A DNA stretch of 64,000 bases, taken from Monilinia fructicola (Eukaryota; Ascomycota; Leotiomycetes; Helotiales; Sclerotiniaceae). A model generated the notes under the pieces. That model saw only the letters and a program-made list of their open reading frames with translations, had not been told where the DNA came from and searched no databases. The stretch covers positions 760,001 through 824,000 of the forward strand of contig VICG01000002.1 in the NCBI GenBank assembly GCA_008692225.1, written 5' to 3'. This document shows, piece after piece, positions 25,850-37,028 of this stretch (positions are counted from its first letter, which is position 1; each line of letters starts with the position of its first letter). The position numbers and the translations under genes were made by a program.

Positions 25850-27340
25850 TTTGTGATGATGATTTAGTGTATTGATGTAGATGTCTGATATAGATGTCTG
25901 ATGTATATGTCTGATGTATATGTCTGATGTAGATGTCTGATTTAATGTATAGAGTTGAAGACTAAAGGTTTCTTGTGATGGAGGATGAAGTTGGTAAAGA
26001 ACAAGAAGAAAGAGGAATGATTAGGGAAGAAACGGAGGGGAAGGGAAGGGAAGGGAAGGGGGGGAGGGGAATCACCAACCATATATATGAGTTGGTCAAC
26101 TGGTGGGTGAAAGCGAATGAGAATGAAGAAATGATGAGTGAGTGGTTCATCAATTATGAGTGAGGCTGAGATGTGCTGAGACCTATTGAGCAGGAAAAGG
26201 AAGAGTTGATTTTGACGCTAAAAGCATTTTAGGAAGGGAGAAGAGGGGAGGGAAGAAGGGAAGGTACAGCCCACGTATCAGGTTACACTTGTCACCAATC
26301 AAGTTCCCAAGTCTGTCAGATGATGAATACCCAGTGGTTGATGAATGGCTGATGAATGGCTGATGAATGGCTGATGAATGGCTGATGAGTGGTTGATGAA
26401 TGGTTGATGAATGCTTTATAAATGCTTAATATATGCTTGATGAAGCTTCTCTTCCCACAAGCTTCATCCACTCACCCACTGCATTCTCTCGCCTTTGTTC
26501 CAATGTATGAAAGTACCTGCCTACCTACCTACTGCGTCCCTTTTAACAATACTAGGCAGTACTCGAGTTGTAAGACTGTAAGCAAAACACGTTGGAAAGA
26601 CTAATTGCAAGGCTTAGCAAAATAGACGCACACAGAAACAATGATTACTAGCATCAGCCCGAAGTGCTGTGTGTCACGGGTGTCAGATGAAAGTAGGTGG
26701 AGGCTTGGTACAGTATTAATCCATTGATCATCCATCCGCTCCAGTTAGTTGCTGCTTCCCTCCCCTTCTTCATTCGACCTACTTGTACTTGCGGCACGGA
26801 AAGCTCAATACGAATCACGTGATAGAACGAATGCTCTTAGAGCTTTGAGGATAGTTCTATTTGTTTGTTAGAACCACACCCATCTCACCCCATCTCACCC
26901 CCATCCCACATCTCATCCCATCCTTGGCTCAGCAGTCCCCTTGTTTTGCTTTCTTACCTGTGCGCAGGTTTCTGGTTGCGTGGTCGAGAGCCAGGTAATT
27001 ACAGTATTATTTATTCATCATGTTATCTACTAGTATCTAGAAGGGGGAAAGGAAGGGAGGAAGGAAGAGATATCTCGAAAATATACATCTATACATCCAG
27101 CACTTGCTTAGGTACTTCCTTGCTCACTCGTACTTTCTCCTTTCTCCTTTCTCCTTTCCATCACCGATTCCCAAACTCTTCAATCTCAGTCCTTACCTGT
27201 GTGATATTTATCTATCTATCTATTTATTTATTTATTGATTTATTTACTCTTCATCCTTCATCCTTCATCCTTCATCCTTCTTCATTCTTCATTCTTCATT
27301 CTTTCTTCCATTTCACTCAAATGCTGCTGCTCCCTTCTAC
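25850..27340. promoter_or_regulatory. Shared divergent intergenic region with several short tandem repeats
   Basis: It lies between the start codons of two divergent genes, so it must hold both promoters. It contains a 15-bp repeat (ATGTCTGATRTAKAT, about 25874-25940), a purine-rich GGGAA tract (26035-26068), an 11-bp repeat TGATGAATGGC (about 26337-26412) and pyrimidine-rich leader sequence (27130-27330) with ATCT, ATTT and CATCCTT runs just upstream of the 27341 start. No gene was recognised. Confidence 0.6.
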
Positions 27341-29071
27341 ATGTTTCTAATATCTGTTCTTCGTCATGCACTCTTTCTTCTTGTGCCTCTCTCCTTGACT
27401 TTGACTTCGTACTTGTATTTATACCCTGCATTTCATGGCTGTGCCTTTCCCTCTCCTGAATATGATGCCTCAGAAGCATACCTCAACACATTTCGTCAAC
27501 ACGCTCTCCCAAACTCATATGATGCATCAAAGGTAGCACCATTCAGGCTCCTGGCTTTGGGCGATCCTCAACTCGAGGGCGAATCCTCTATACGAAACGT
27601 AGATTCTGTCAATCTGCCCAATCTGAAGAAATTCTTTGAGGATTCTGGAATTGTGAGTGGCACAGAACATAGCCTGTTCCAACGCGTGCGGCATAGCCTC
27701 CATGATATCATAGATTTCTGGCTCGACGATCTTCCCAAGGCTTTCGAAGTTTATCGTAAACGATTCGATCACGTTGGCAATGATTACTATCTGGGACATA
27801 TTTATCGCGCAACGCATTGGTGGTTGGATCCCACACATGTTACGGTACTTGGCGACCTTATTGGGAGTCAATGGATAGACGACGAGGAATTTGAGGAACG
27901 TGGCAGAAGGTATTGGAATAGGGTATTCAAGCATGGAGAGCGGATTCCAGATGAGATTATGTCGCAGCCATCTGCCGAATTTCAGGATACAATAATACTT
28001 GGAGATGATGCCGCAGCTTGGAAGAGGAGGATTATCAATGTGGCAGGTAATCATGATGTTGGATATGCTGGAGATATTTCACAGGATCGTGTGGCTCGAT
28101 TTGAGCGTGTCTTTGGGAAACCAAATTATGAATTGCGATTTCAGCTTCCTCTCGAAAAGAATACTTCGACCTTTGCAACTGATATTGGGGAGGGAAGGGA
28201 TATTCCAGAAATTAGGATTATGGTCCTTAACGACATGAATCTTGATACTCCTGTATCTGACAAAGCCTTGCAAGACGAATCTTATCGATTTCTCAATGAC
28301 ATAATCAGTACCTCTCATGCAGTCGAACGATCCGCACTTTTCACACTGGTCCTCACCCATATCCCATTGTACAAAGATGAAGGAATTTGTGTAGATGGCC
28401 CATTCTTCGACTTCTTCGACGGAGAATTTGAGAATGGTGTCAAGGAACAAAACCACCTTTCTCGCGATGCTTCCAAAGGTATGCTAGAAGGTGTTTTTGG
28501 TATGAGCGGTAGTTCAGAGGTAGCTGGGAAAGGTATGGGAAGACTTGGTGTTGTTCTAACTGGTCATGATCACGAAGGCTGCGATATCTATCACCACATC
28601 AACCAAAGCTCACCTGAAGAAGAACGAGTATGGAAGTGTAACAGATACCCAGAAGCCAAACATCTGGTTAACCAATCAGGTATTCCGGGACTGCGCGAAA
28701 TCACAGTAAGGAGTATGATGGGAGATTTTGCTGGAAATGCAGGTCTATTGAGTTTATGGTTTGATAGAGAAAGTTGGGAGTGGAAATTCGAATTTGTGAA
28801 TTGTGGATTGGGTACTCAACATATTTGGTGGTTTGTGCATATTTTGGATTTTATCACGGTAATTGTGGGCATTATCTATGGTGTTTGGAGTGCGGTTTTA
28901 AAAGCTCGATTGATTTTGGGATTAGATGGTAATGTGAGGAAAGGTGGCAAGAAGGGGAAAAAGGTTACGTTCGAGACGATTTCGAGTGAGTCGGAAAATT
29001 CGAGGGAGAAAACAGTCATGGGTAATGGTAGCATGGAGCTCAAAGGACTTGCGAGTGGAAGTTTGAAATAA
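27341..29071 (+). CDS. Cdc1/Ted1 (PGAP5)-type calcineurin-like metallophosphoesterase, 576 aa
   Basis: A single exon. All metal-binding blocks of the family are present in order: GDPQLEG (74-80), LGDLIGS (170-176), GNHDVG (236-241), LTHIPLYK (338-345) and GHDHEGCD (408-415). An N-terminal membrane anchor (about 5-29) and a C-terminal hydrophobic helix (about 500-525) place it in the ER/Golgi membrane with a lumenal catalytic domain. In yeast and mammals this family removes ethanolamine phosphate from GPI-anchor mannoses (Ted1, PGAP5) or is needed for Mn homeostasis and GPI processing (Cdc1). I cannot separate Cdc1 from Ted1 orthology by eye. It is somewhat longer than the yeast proteins because of a charged C-terminal tail. 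The first ATG after the pyrimidine-rich leader is used. Confidence 0.88.
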   Translation: MFLISVLRHALFLLVPLSLTLTSYLYLYPAFHGCAFPSPEYDASEAYLNTFRQHALPNSYDASKVAPFRLLALGDPQLEGESSIRNVDSVNLPNLKKFFEDSGIVSGTEHSLFQRVRHSLHDIIDFWLDDLPKAFEVYRKRFDHVGNDYYLGHIYRATHWWLDPTHVTVLGDLIGSQWIDDEEFEERGRRYWNRVFKHGERIPDEIMSQPSAEFQDTIILGDDAAAWKRRIINVAGNHDVGYAGDISQDRVARFERVFGKPNYELRFQLPLEKNTSTFATDIGEGRDIPEIRIMVLNDMNLDTPVSDKALQDESYRFLNDIISTSHAVERSALFTLVLTHIPLYKDEGICVDGPFFDFFDGEFENGVKEQNHLSRDASKGMLEGVFGMSGSSEVAGKGMGRLGVVLTGHDHEGCDIYHHINQSSPEEERVWKCNRYPEAKHLVNQSGIPGLREITVRSMMGDFAGNAGLLSLWFDRESWEWKFEFVNCGLGTQHIWWFVHILDFITVIVGIIYGVWSAVLKARLILGLDGNVRKGGKKGKKVTFETISSESENSREKTVMGNGSMELKGLASGSLK

Positions 29072-29690
29072 TACTGCAGTTGAATGGCAGATTAGTTGCA
29101 TAATACCCCCGGAAAGTGCGCGATGGTAAATGAATAAAAGCAGAGTGGAATACTATTCTTCAAATCAAGAAAGGAAAATACCGCGCGAAGACATTCTCAA
29201 CTTTTGGCTGAGCGCCAACCACACGGACAAATTTTTGGAATTTTTTTCCGCGCCAAGCACCACCTGCCATGTTCCTACAGCAGTAGCACCTTCGATACAT
29301 AGTACGAGACCGATTGATTCTCTTCCACTCTACTCGAGTAATGTTCTCCAGGCTTAGTTCTCCTGACCCGAACGCGAAACCATCTTACATGGAAGCAAGC
29401 GTTCGACAGCATTCATGTACAATATCAAATTGTACAAGCCAAACCCACTACCTTGATTGCATACCGTCAAACAACCTACAGCATCGTTCGTGCAGCCATA
29501 GGTTGAAAATTGACCCTCGATAGATGTCCCCTGGATCAACTAGCAGGCTGTAGTAGATATCTCTTTACGTTCCTCTCCCTCTTACATTAACCTGCAGCTC
29601 AGTTGTTCTGTCTCTTGATCCATCACTGTTTCAATCTACCATCAAAAATGGAACGCTACAAAGGTAGTGGAGAGAAAATACTTGAAAAGT
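29072..29690. other. Intergenic, no gene recognised
   Basis: 3' flank of the phosphoesterase gene. Short open frames at 29130-29523 look random in composition. Confidence 0.5.
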
Positions 29691-30105
29691 GACTAGCAAA
29701 GTGTACGGCTATGCCGAGGGACGAGCCTATGATGTATATACCGCAGTTCTAAACCGAGTACGTGGGGATGAGTATGCCAATGTTCCTCTTCATGAAAGGA
29801 GTTGGATGTTTGATCGCTGGATTTGGACGACTTTGTGTAGGGTTTCAAAAAGTTTTACCAAACAAAAAAACTTTGTAAATTTTGACAAAACTCCAGTTCA
29901 GTTAAAGCTGGATACTTTGCCAGGCAAATGATCAGGTTGGGTAGGGAATGCAAATTACTTCAGTTCCAGATGTGGTCAGCCTGATATCAAAGCCGCAGCG
30001 AGAAACCAAAGAATATTCGAGCTGATTCGAGCTGATCCTGACTACAAAGCCACATCGTCGAATACCAAATCTCAATTCATCGACGGACTCATACGGAAAC
30101 ATTAA
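29691..30105 (+). pseudogene. Probable degenerate paralogue of the gene at 31001
   Basis: The reading frame at 29691-29836 encodes VLNRVRGDEYANV and ERSWMFDRWIWTTL. This parallels VLN-DEYTN-HRTWLVEWLAWADL of the intact gene 1.2 kb downstream. A GTAGGG donor at 29837 and CAG acceptor ending at 29935 would join it in phase 1, as in the downstream gene, to an open stretch ending with TAA at 30103-30105. No in-frame ATG exists before the conserved part. The nearest upstream ATG (29648) is out of frame and meets a TGA after 14 codons. It is either a decayed duplicate or a gene with an unseen first exon. Function unknown. Confidence 0.4.
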
Positions 30106-31000
30106 GTCAGAGACATCGACAAACACCGGTATCAATACCTAGGTACTTCCACAAATTCTGCCAGTTTGACTTTTGGTCCCAGAGTTGTAACTGAATTGTT
30201 GCAGCCGATGATAAAGTACAAACCTTCCTGAGAGCAACAGTCCTACAAAAAGCAGTAGCCTTGAAAGGACACATACCGCTCCCACCTCACAAACATAATC
30301 AATCAGGTTTGACCACCCTGACATCTCAAGCAAAACAGACGGAGGTTGGCGATCCGATTCTACAAAGTACAAAACCCTAGGGCGCGTAAGAGAAAGCGAA
30401 CTATCAAGGCCGAAGAGATACTAGTAGTAATCATCACTGGAACTGGAGAGATCTAATAGAGGACTGAAATACTGAAGGGAGAAAGTGGGGGTTTTGGTAT
30501 AGAGGTGATCGCTGGAGAAAGTAACCTTCAGAATTATGAATGCACTTTTCAATTTACAGCCTGTGCATGATTTGATAGAGAGCAAGAGGTAAAGGTGCAG
30601 CGTTCAAATGTCTATATATTGACATGTTAGGGTGACGTTTCAAGCAAAGACAAGACAAGATGTTCATGATCAGGATTCAAAAGCTTTGCATCACTGCATC
30701 ACTGCATCGTAGAATAACATAATAAAAGTGACCAACCATAAATGCATAAAGTATATATTTACCTATACAAACACTTTCTGCTCATGTGATAGATAACCAA
30801 CATATTCATTTCCTGCTTGTTGGATTTTGCTTTCGATTCAGTTGCTGTTTCCTCCGAATAGAACCGTACAGATACAACCACACAAGTATAGCTAACTACC
30901 TAGGTGCACAACGTCAACTTTCGACTTTCAGCTTCAACTCCAGAATAACACTCGCCCAGATCACCAATTACTTCATCAACTAATTCAAAACATCGTTAAT
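30106..31000. other. Intergenic, no gene recognised
   Basis: Presumably the promoter and 5' UTR of the gene at 31001. No repeat or RNA gene was seen. Confidence 0.5.
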
Positions 31001-31594
31001 ATGAACAGTTACCCCCTTTACTTGCCATTGTATGAGAGCATTTACGATAGAATACTCGCCAAAGCAACAAATCCACCATACAGTCGTACAGCTGAAGAAG
31101 TCAACGAAGTACTGAATGGGTTGTACCAAAAACATGACGAATACACTAATGGTAAAAATATCTCCCACAGGACCTGGTTGGTTGAATGGTTGGCCTGGGC
31201 AGATCTATGTATGTAGAGTCTTTAGATGATTCTTTAACTTGATACTAATCAAGCTGTAGTCTCAGAAGACCCCCCGTTCTACAAGCCAGGCTTCACGAAG
31301 GAAGAGGTAGAATGGATGAGATGTGCCGCGACCAATCAATCAGTAGATCCCAGCGTAGCAGAGTCGACAGGACAGTTTCCAAGCAACCGATCAGGAGTTC
31401 CCCTTGATACATCTGATGAAGATGACACCGGCTTTGTGATAGCTGAACAATTGAATGGTGCCAAAGCTATCGATACCAGTTCAGAAATGAAAGCCGAGCC
31501 GACTCTAGGTGCAAACGATAATTTGCAGAGAAAGAGGGCCATTCTAACACAGGAGAGAGCACGAAAAAGGCAGAAGACGGATAAGAACATGTAA
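31001..31594 (+). CDS. Unrecognised small protein, 180 aa, 2 exons
   Basis: Exon 1 is 31001-31208 and exon 2 is 31260-31594. The 51-base intron has a GTATGT donor, a TACTAATC branch site and a CTGTAG acceptor. The join (phase 1) reads WADL-F-SEDPPFYKPGF. The N-terminal half is rich in Tyr/Trp (YESIYDRIL, WLVEWLAWADL). The C-terminal half is acidic and Ser-rich, then strongly basic (KRAILTQERARKRQKTDK), which may act as a nuclear localisation signal. I do not recognise the family. A related, apparently broken copy lies just upstream, so this looks like a local tandem duplication. Confidence 0.7.
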
Positions 31595-34015
31595 CTTGGG
31601 GCGAGGGTGGTGATTCTGAAACCATGGAAGAATATTGATATTGGGATAAACAGTCGTTTGTAGGGCTGCGAGATCCTGGGGAGTGAGACTCCGGGTATAG
31701 CATAAGTTATTTAGTGAATATCACCCAAGAACGATAATACCGCTTGCTACTAGAGGAGATTGACAACGCAATGGTGATTTTGAGATGACTTTTAGAGACT
31801 GTCAATCGAGACCTGATGCGTTGCATTAGCCTCGGTGACCTCGCTGGCCAAATTGATCGTCATGACTTTTGAACCAACGGGTATTATATATTGTGGAGTA
31901 CATAAAGAACTGCAGGAGAAAGCATCAAGAAAGTCTAGTCCAGCTGACTGCTTAGTCAAGAACAGCAAGTGCTAATCATAGACGGGCCATTGCTTCGAGT
32001 GACGAGTCGGCTTAGCTGTATCTTCAATACTTTCCCTCCCCTCTGACCTATATTTACATATGAAGAGATTGCTGGGTCTTCATTACCTTTTCGACCTACA
32101 TATACATATCAGGAAACATGGGAGAATTTCAATTCCGATACTGTATGTTTCACTCAAGGCTGAAGTAATTACCTACCTCGAAGCGGAGAGAGCCTAGCAC
32201 GATATGGACTTGGATTGGCTGGACAAACATCGTGAAGCGGTCCTTGCCGAATACTATGACTGCTGGCCCTGCATATCTGTAGTCAGTCATTCTTGCAGGC
32301 CTAGAAGCAAGCTATTTTTTTTCTTTTCCTTTTTCCTTTTCTTTTTCGTCTTTTCCCTTTTGATAGTGGGCACTTTCACATGTCAAATTTTTGTCGCCAA
32401 ATGTGGCTGATGGCATGTTTTCAGACTTTCAAGTGGACTTTTCACCATGTGTAAGACGGATCCTGCTTCCGGTGATACGAACGAAGCTCGGCAGCTTGAA
32501 TGTTAACTTTGGTGACAAAGATATGAGGTGATGTACATGTATACGGAGTAGGTATGTCGGTACCGATGTATGGCAGGGGAAGGATGAAAGATGAAGGGGG
32601 GTCACAACCTGCGTGACTTATTGATTGACTTACTGTTTTCTTGAAATGTAATCCTCTGCTCTGGTGATGATGATTATCTATGAATACATAAATTTAGGAA
32701 CTACGTCCTTGTACTATGAGCACTCGCTACATTTGAACTCTACTCGTAAAGGATTATATATAAAGAGACTGACTGTTTTACTGTAAACGATACAGCAAAA
32801 GCTTCAGGCGAAAGGTAAGTCTGATGAGGCCAATGCGGATGAACATTCTGACGTTATGAACAGGAGGTTTCGTCATCAATTAGAACTATAGATAGGTATT
32901 TATATGACACGCACTCCGTAGAGCTACAAGTACCGAGTACGTACTTGAGCACAAATGAAGGGGGAGATAAGTTTTTAGCCGGGGCCGATAAGAAGGATTC
33001 TCATTAGCTCTAGTGCTTTTGTGTACGGAGGATGGATGTGTTACAACTTACAACTTACCACACACTTTTTCACATCTTCTCTTTCACATGCTTCTTGGCG
33101 TCAATTACATATTAATTACTACAGTCATACTGGGTAGATAGCTATTCCCTGCTCATAACGTGTTTGTGCTTGTGCTCAAGAGATAACACTCCACTTGAAC
33201 ACCATCCTCTGATTCCTCTCTTCCTCTGCAGTAACTACCTAGGTAGTCTCAGACGGACAGTAGTACACCTAACACCACACATCATGATCTACGCCATACT
33301 ATAGTCAGACTTACAGACTACATCTAAATCAACGACGGACAAAGACGAACATCATATGTCGATTCCATTAATGAGTTAGTTCACAACCTATTGTCCAATC
33401 AATCTGCGCCTTTCCATTACTTCCGGGGTTTGAGGCTTATATCAATAATGATACTAACTACTCGAGTATGAACAAACATATCTGATTTGTCGTTCCACCT
33501 CCCCGTTTGCAATCAAGGAATGCTTGAAGCACATGCAAAATTCACATATCTCATATCTCATATCTCATATATCCATATATCCATATACCTACCTACTACT
33601 ACCTAGTATCTGCCCCTTTGGGAAAATTCCAGTCTTGTGTGGCGTATTAATATTTACCCATAGTTCTTCCTCTCCCATCATTAAATAGCCTTAGATATCT
33701 CTCACACACATCTTTCTTTGACACCAGAACTTGCTCTACATTGATCTTCTGACCCAACGTTATTCATATTCACATCTTCGCATCAATCATATCTCAACTC
33801 AGGAACAGATACATTCATCCGAGACCAAGCAAATAGTACGTATCCTATTGATCATCTTTGTTGTCTTATGCAAGGCACCATCAGATAGATCATATATGAT
33901 TCTTTATCTACAATGACTTATGGAATCATGGCTTTGAATCTGGGAGCTAGCTGACGCAAGAATCGTCAATAGTCACATATCCTCTACAACACCTTCCTCT
34001 AAAACCTTGAACGAA
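31595..34015. other. 2.4 kb intergenic region, no convincing gene
   Basis: Open frames (for example 32204-32410, which runs into a poly-Phe pyrimidine tract) lack family resemblance. TACGGAGTA-type motifs occur near 32542, 32914 and 33023. Pyrimidine-rich sequence and a likely 5' UTR precede the CAP20 start at 34016. Confidence 0.5.
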
Positions 34016-34619
34016 ATGGCTCAACAAGTGAACGGCGAGACCTCCTCATCCGCTTTCCTCAGTGTGAGTAACTTCACGAAATCATCAGCCCAACCTATTG
34101 CAGGATACTCACGTGTCTAAAATCTAGCACCTCACATCCTACCCTCTCATTCATGACTCAATATCCACCTTTAAATCCTACCCATATGGCCAAAGATCCA
34201 TCGACTTAACCACCACTTCATACGAGAAGTTCGGCAAACCATTCATTCCATACCTCCAAAAGCCCTACCAATACGTCTCTCCATACGTCGCGAAGGCTGA
34301 TGAATTCGGCGAATCTACTCTATCGACCATCGATTCCAAATTTCCTGCCGTTAAGAAACCCACTGGCGAGCTTTACAGTGATGGAAAGTACTTCGTCTTC
34401 TATCCAATAACCAAGGGTAACGAGGGAAAGGAATACGTTTTGGGAAAATACAATAGCGAAGTCAAGAAGACAGAAGATCAAGGAATAGTTGGCTATGGAA
34501 AGGCGGTCGTTAGCACCGGATTGATAGTATCAAGTGAGGCCTTTCAATGGTTGAGCCAATTTTTATCGGCCAAGAAGGCTGAGGCCAAGGAGACAACGCA
34601 CGACAAGATCAACAACTAA
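34016..34619 (+). CDS. CAP20: CAP20-type perilipin-like lipid-droplet protein, 179 aa, 2 exons
   Basis: Exon 1 (34016-34063, 16 codons) ends with the donor GTGAGT. Exon 2 (34128-34619) begins after AATCTAG, phase 0. The product follows the CAP20 pattern: a short N-terminus, HLTSYPLIHDS, an aromatic run PFIPYLQKPYQYVSPYVAKADE, a segment FPAVKKPTGELY, and an amphipathic C-terminal helix GYGKAVVSTGLIVSSEAFQW. Length matches the family (about 180 aa). In Colletotrichum CAP20 coats lipid droplets as a fungal perilipin and affects appressorium turgor. The lipid-droplet role here is inferred from family membership. Confidence 0.85.
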
Positions 34620-36155
34620 GAAATACTGAAGGATGAGAGGAGGGTGCTACTACGCGTGAACTTTTCTTCTGGAATGATAAATAATGCGATACGGCTTCGG
34701 ATCGGAATGTAGGAAATGAATGAAGGAATGAGGGGAAATAAAATACCATACCGTCGGTACATTAATAAGGTTGTATCCCGGATTCTTTACTCACTCACAT
34801 AAAACACTTTCTTCTCGTCTTGCTCGTCTTTTGAAGAGATCGAGTCTCCTGAAATGGCGTGAACGATGGCTATATTTGCTTTTAGGTGGATTGCATAAAC
34901 TGAATACATATTCGTTCCATCATACCTCCTTTACCATGAAGATGATCGCATGTGCAAGCTTTGGTGAAGTGGTACCTGGCCCACCGGGTCATAAGATCGT
35001 AGGCATGGCGCATTGCTTGGGTAGAGAAAGGGGTAGAGCAAGATGTAAGGTGATTCGAAACACTCCATACACAGAGTAGATGTCTCTCCATATGCGGGGA
35101 AGGGACCATCCCCACGCATATATTGAGATCCCCAGCTCCACGAACCGAACAAGCACCGTACGTTGGAGATGGGCTGGGCTGGATTCGAGGGTTACATAGC
35201 TTTGTGATCTACCAATAGTATGTATATGCACAAGGGCGATCGAGAATCTAGTTTCATATGAAGTCAGCCATACTCACTTAAAGGAAACATGGGTGAACGG
35301 CTACCTCGACAATATGTATGTGTGTATCATGCTATCAATGATTCGAATATGGGTGCTAGTATACTTATTCATATACCCCCTTTTCTCGTCGATTCCATCC
35401 GAATAAACTTCAAGTCCAACATTTGGCACTCAAAGATCTAATTTGTAAGCATCACTGCTCTCCTATACGCCATTTAGACACAACGTCCCTCAATTATTCG
35501 GACTTTAGAAGACCAATGATCCAATTGCGCGTTGGCTTGATTACATACATACATTAATACTGTAGTATATACTTGTAATGCACATATATCACGTTGGGAT
35601 TTTGTAATTAGCTACTCACCAGCGCTATTCTCGGAGTTCAGGAGATGATATGATTGGTCTTCGTTTACGGCGTGAGGGGTAATTCACGGTCCAGTATCAT
35701 CGTTGCCGCTGTTTAGTAGGGATTCCAAACCACATTATCATGTATGGCACCAAGATTGGTAAGAAGTTATCATCATCTATTCCATGAGTTTGGATTCATG
35801 TAGATTGATTATTGAACTCCGAGACCAACATGTTGGCCCTGCTGCACCCACTGCAGCTGATATTTATCGCCGATAATTTGGCACGTCATGTAGCACAGGT
35901 GTTTACAGTAAGTGAACGAATGATGTGCAGATGATTTTTGTGAAGGGAAATCGTATAAAGAGGAGTGAATATCCTTGGGATGGAAAATACCATCATACTC
36001 GAATAACAATTCTCTACTGCAATCAATTCTTGACTCTTGCACAAAACAACAATCAATCGATTCCTACTTTGTAGACTCAGCACCAAGCATCAATTCTTCA
36101 ACTCAATAACTAGTTTATACTTGAAAAATCAATCAGGATATCACAAAAGAGCAAA
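34620..36155. other. Intergenic, no gene recognised
   Basis: Holds the 3' flank of CAP20 and the promoter of the DJ-1-like gene. Overlapping open frames of 66-102 codons at 34771-36086 have no recognisable product. Confidence 0.5.
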
Positions 36156-37028
36156 ATGTCTTCCCAAACTCAACAACCCAAAGTTCTCTTCGTCCTCACT
36201 TCCCATGATCAAATGGGTAGCTCTGGAAAGCCTACAGGCTGGTATCTTGTTAGTCTCATCTTCACTTTCCCAACAATATTTCTATATTATTCTAAGTGAA
36301 AACTAACATGATATCCCCCTTCATAGCCCGAACTCGCCCATCCATATGACATCCTCGCTCCTCACACTCAAATAACCATCGCGTCGGTTCGCGGAGGTGC
36401 CTCTCCCCTAGACCCTGCATCTGTTGAAGCTTCTAAAGATGATGTCTCTGTGAATTTCTTCAAGACAAAAGAATCTTTATGGAAGAACACTGTGCCTCTT
36501 TCTGATTTCGTTGGCAAAGCTGAGGAATTTGATGCCATCTTTTATGTTGGTGGTCACGGTCGTATGTATCCCACCCTTTTCCCTCTCAACTATTCTTTAT
36601 TTTCCAAGGAAAAACTCTACTAATAGCCTACAGCCATGTTTGATCTCGCCCATAATGAGACGTCCCATAAAATCATCTCCCAATTCCACTCCCTCAATCG
36701 CATCGTCGCAGCTGTCTGTCACGGCCCTGCAGCCCTCGCCTATGCAAAACTTCCTTCTGGTAAATACTTTCTCGAAGATACGCCGGTCACAGGATTCTCA
36801 AACACCGAGGAGAAAAGCTATGGAGTAACAGATGTGATGCCTTTTGAGTTAGAGACTGCTTTGAATGAAGCTAGTAATGGGAAATTTGAAAAGGCAGCAG
36901 AAGATTATGCTGCGAATGTAGTGGTAGCAAGGGGTGGAAAGGTTATTACAGGACAGAACCCAGCGAGTGCCAATGGAGTTGGAGAAGCAATCTTGACGCA
37001 GTTGAGGAAGGAGGGGAAGAGTGCTTGA
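36156..37028 (+). CDS. DJ-1/PfpI (Hsp31-type) protein, 240 aa, 3 exons
   Basis: The exons are 36156-36248, 36327-36561 and 36634-37028, with donors GTTAGT and GTATGT and a total of 723 bases. The nucleophile elbow AAVCHGPAAL puts the catalytic Cys at 138 and His at 139. The conserved Glu is in GWYLPELAHP (residue 33, across intron 1), and YVGGHGPMFDL (across intron 2) is the family's small-residue loop. Size and residue numbering fit the Hsp31 class, whose members act as glutathione-independent glyoxalase III / D-lactate dehydratase or as stress-inducible chaperones. Which activity applies cannot be told from sequence. Cytosolic; no targeting signal seen. Confidence 0.9.

Noticed and set aside
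26865..27459. Plus-strand frames rich in Ser/Leu/His upstream of the phosphoesterase
   Set aside because: They are read from pyrimidine-rich promoter repeats with no domain; the real start at 27341 follows immediately.
32204..32410. 68-codon frame starting MDLDWLDKHREAV
   Set aside because: The beginning looks protein-like but it runs into a poly-Phe pyrimidine tract, and no splice partner in frame was found.
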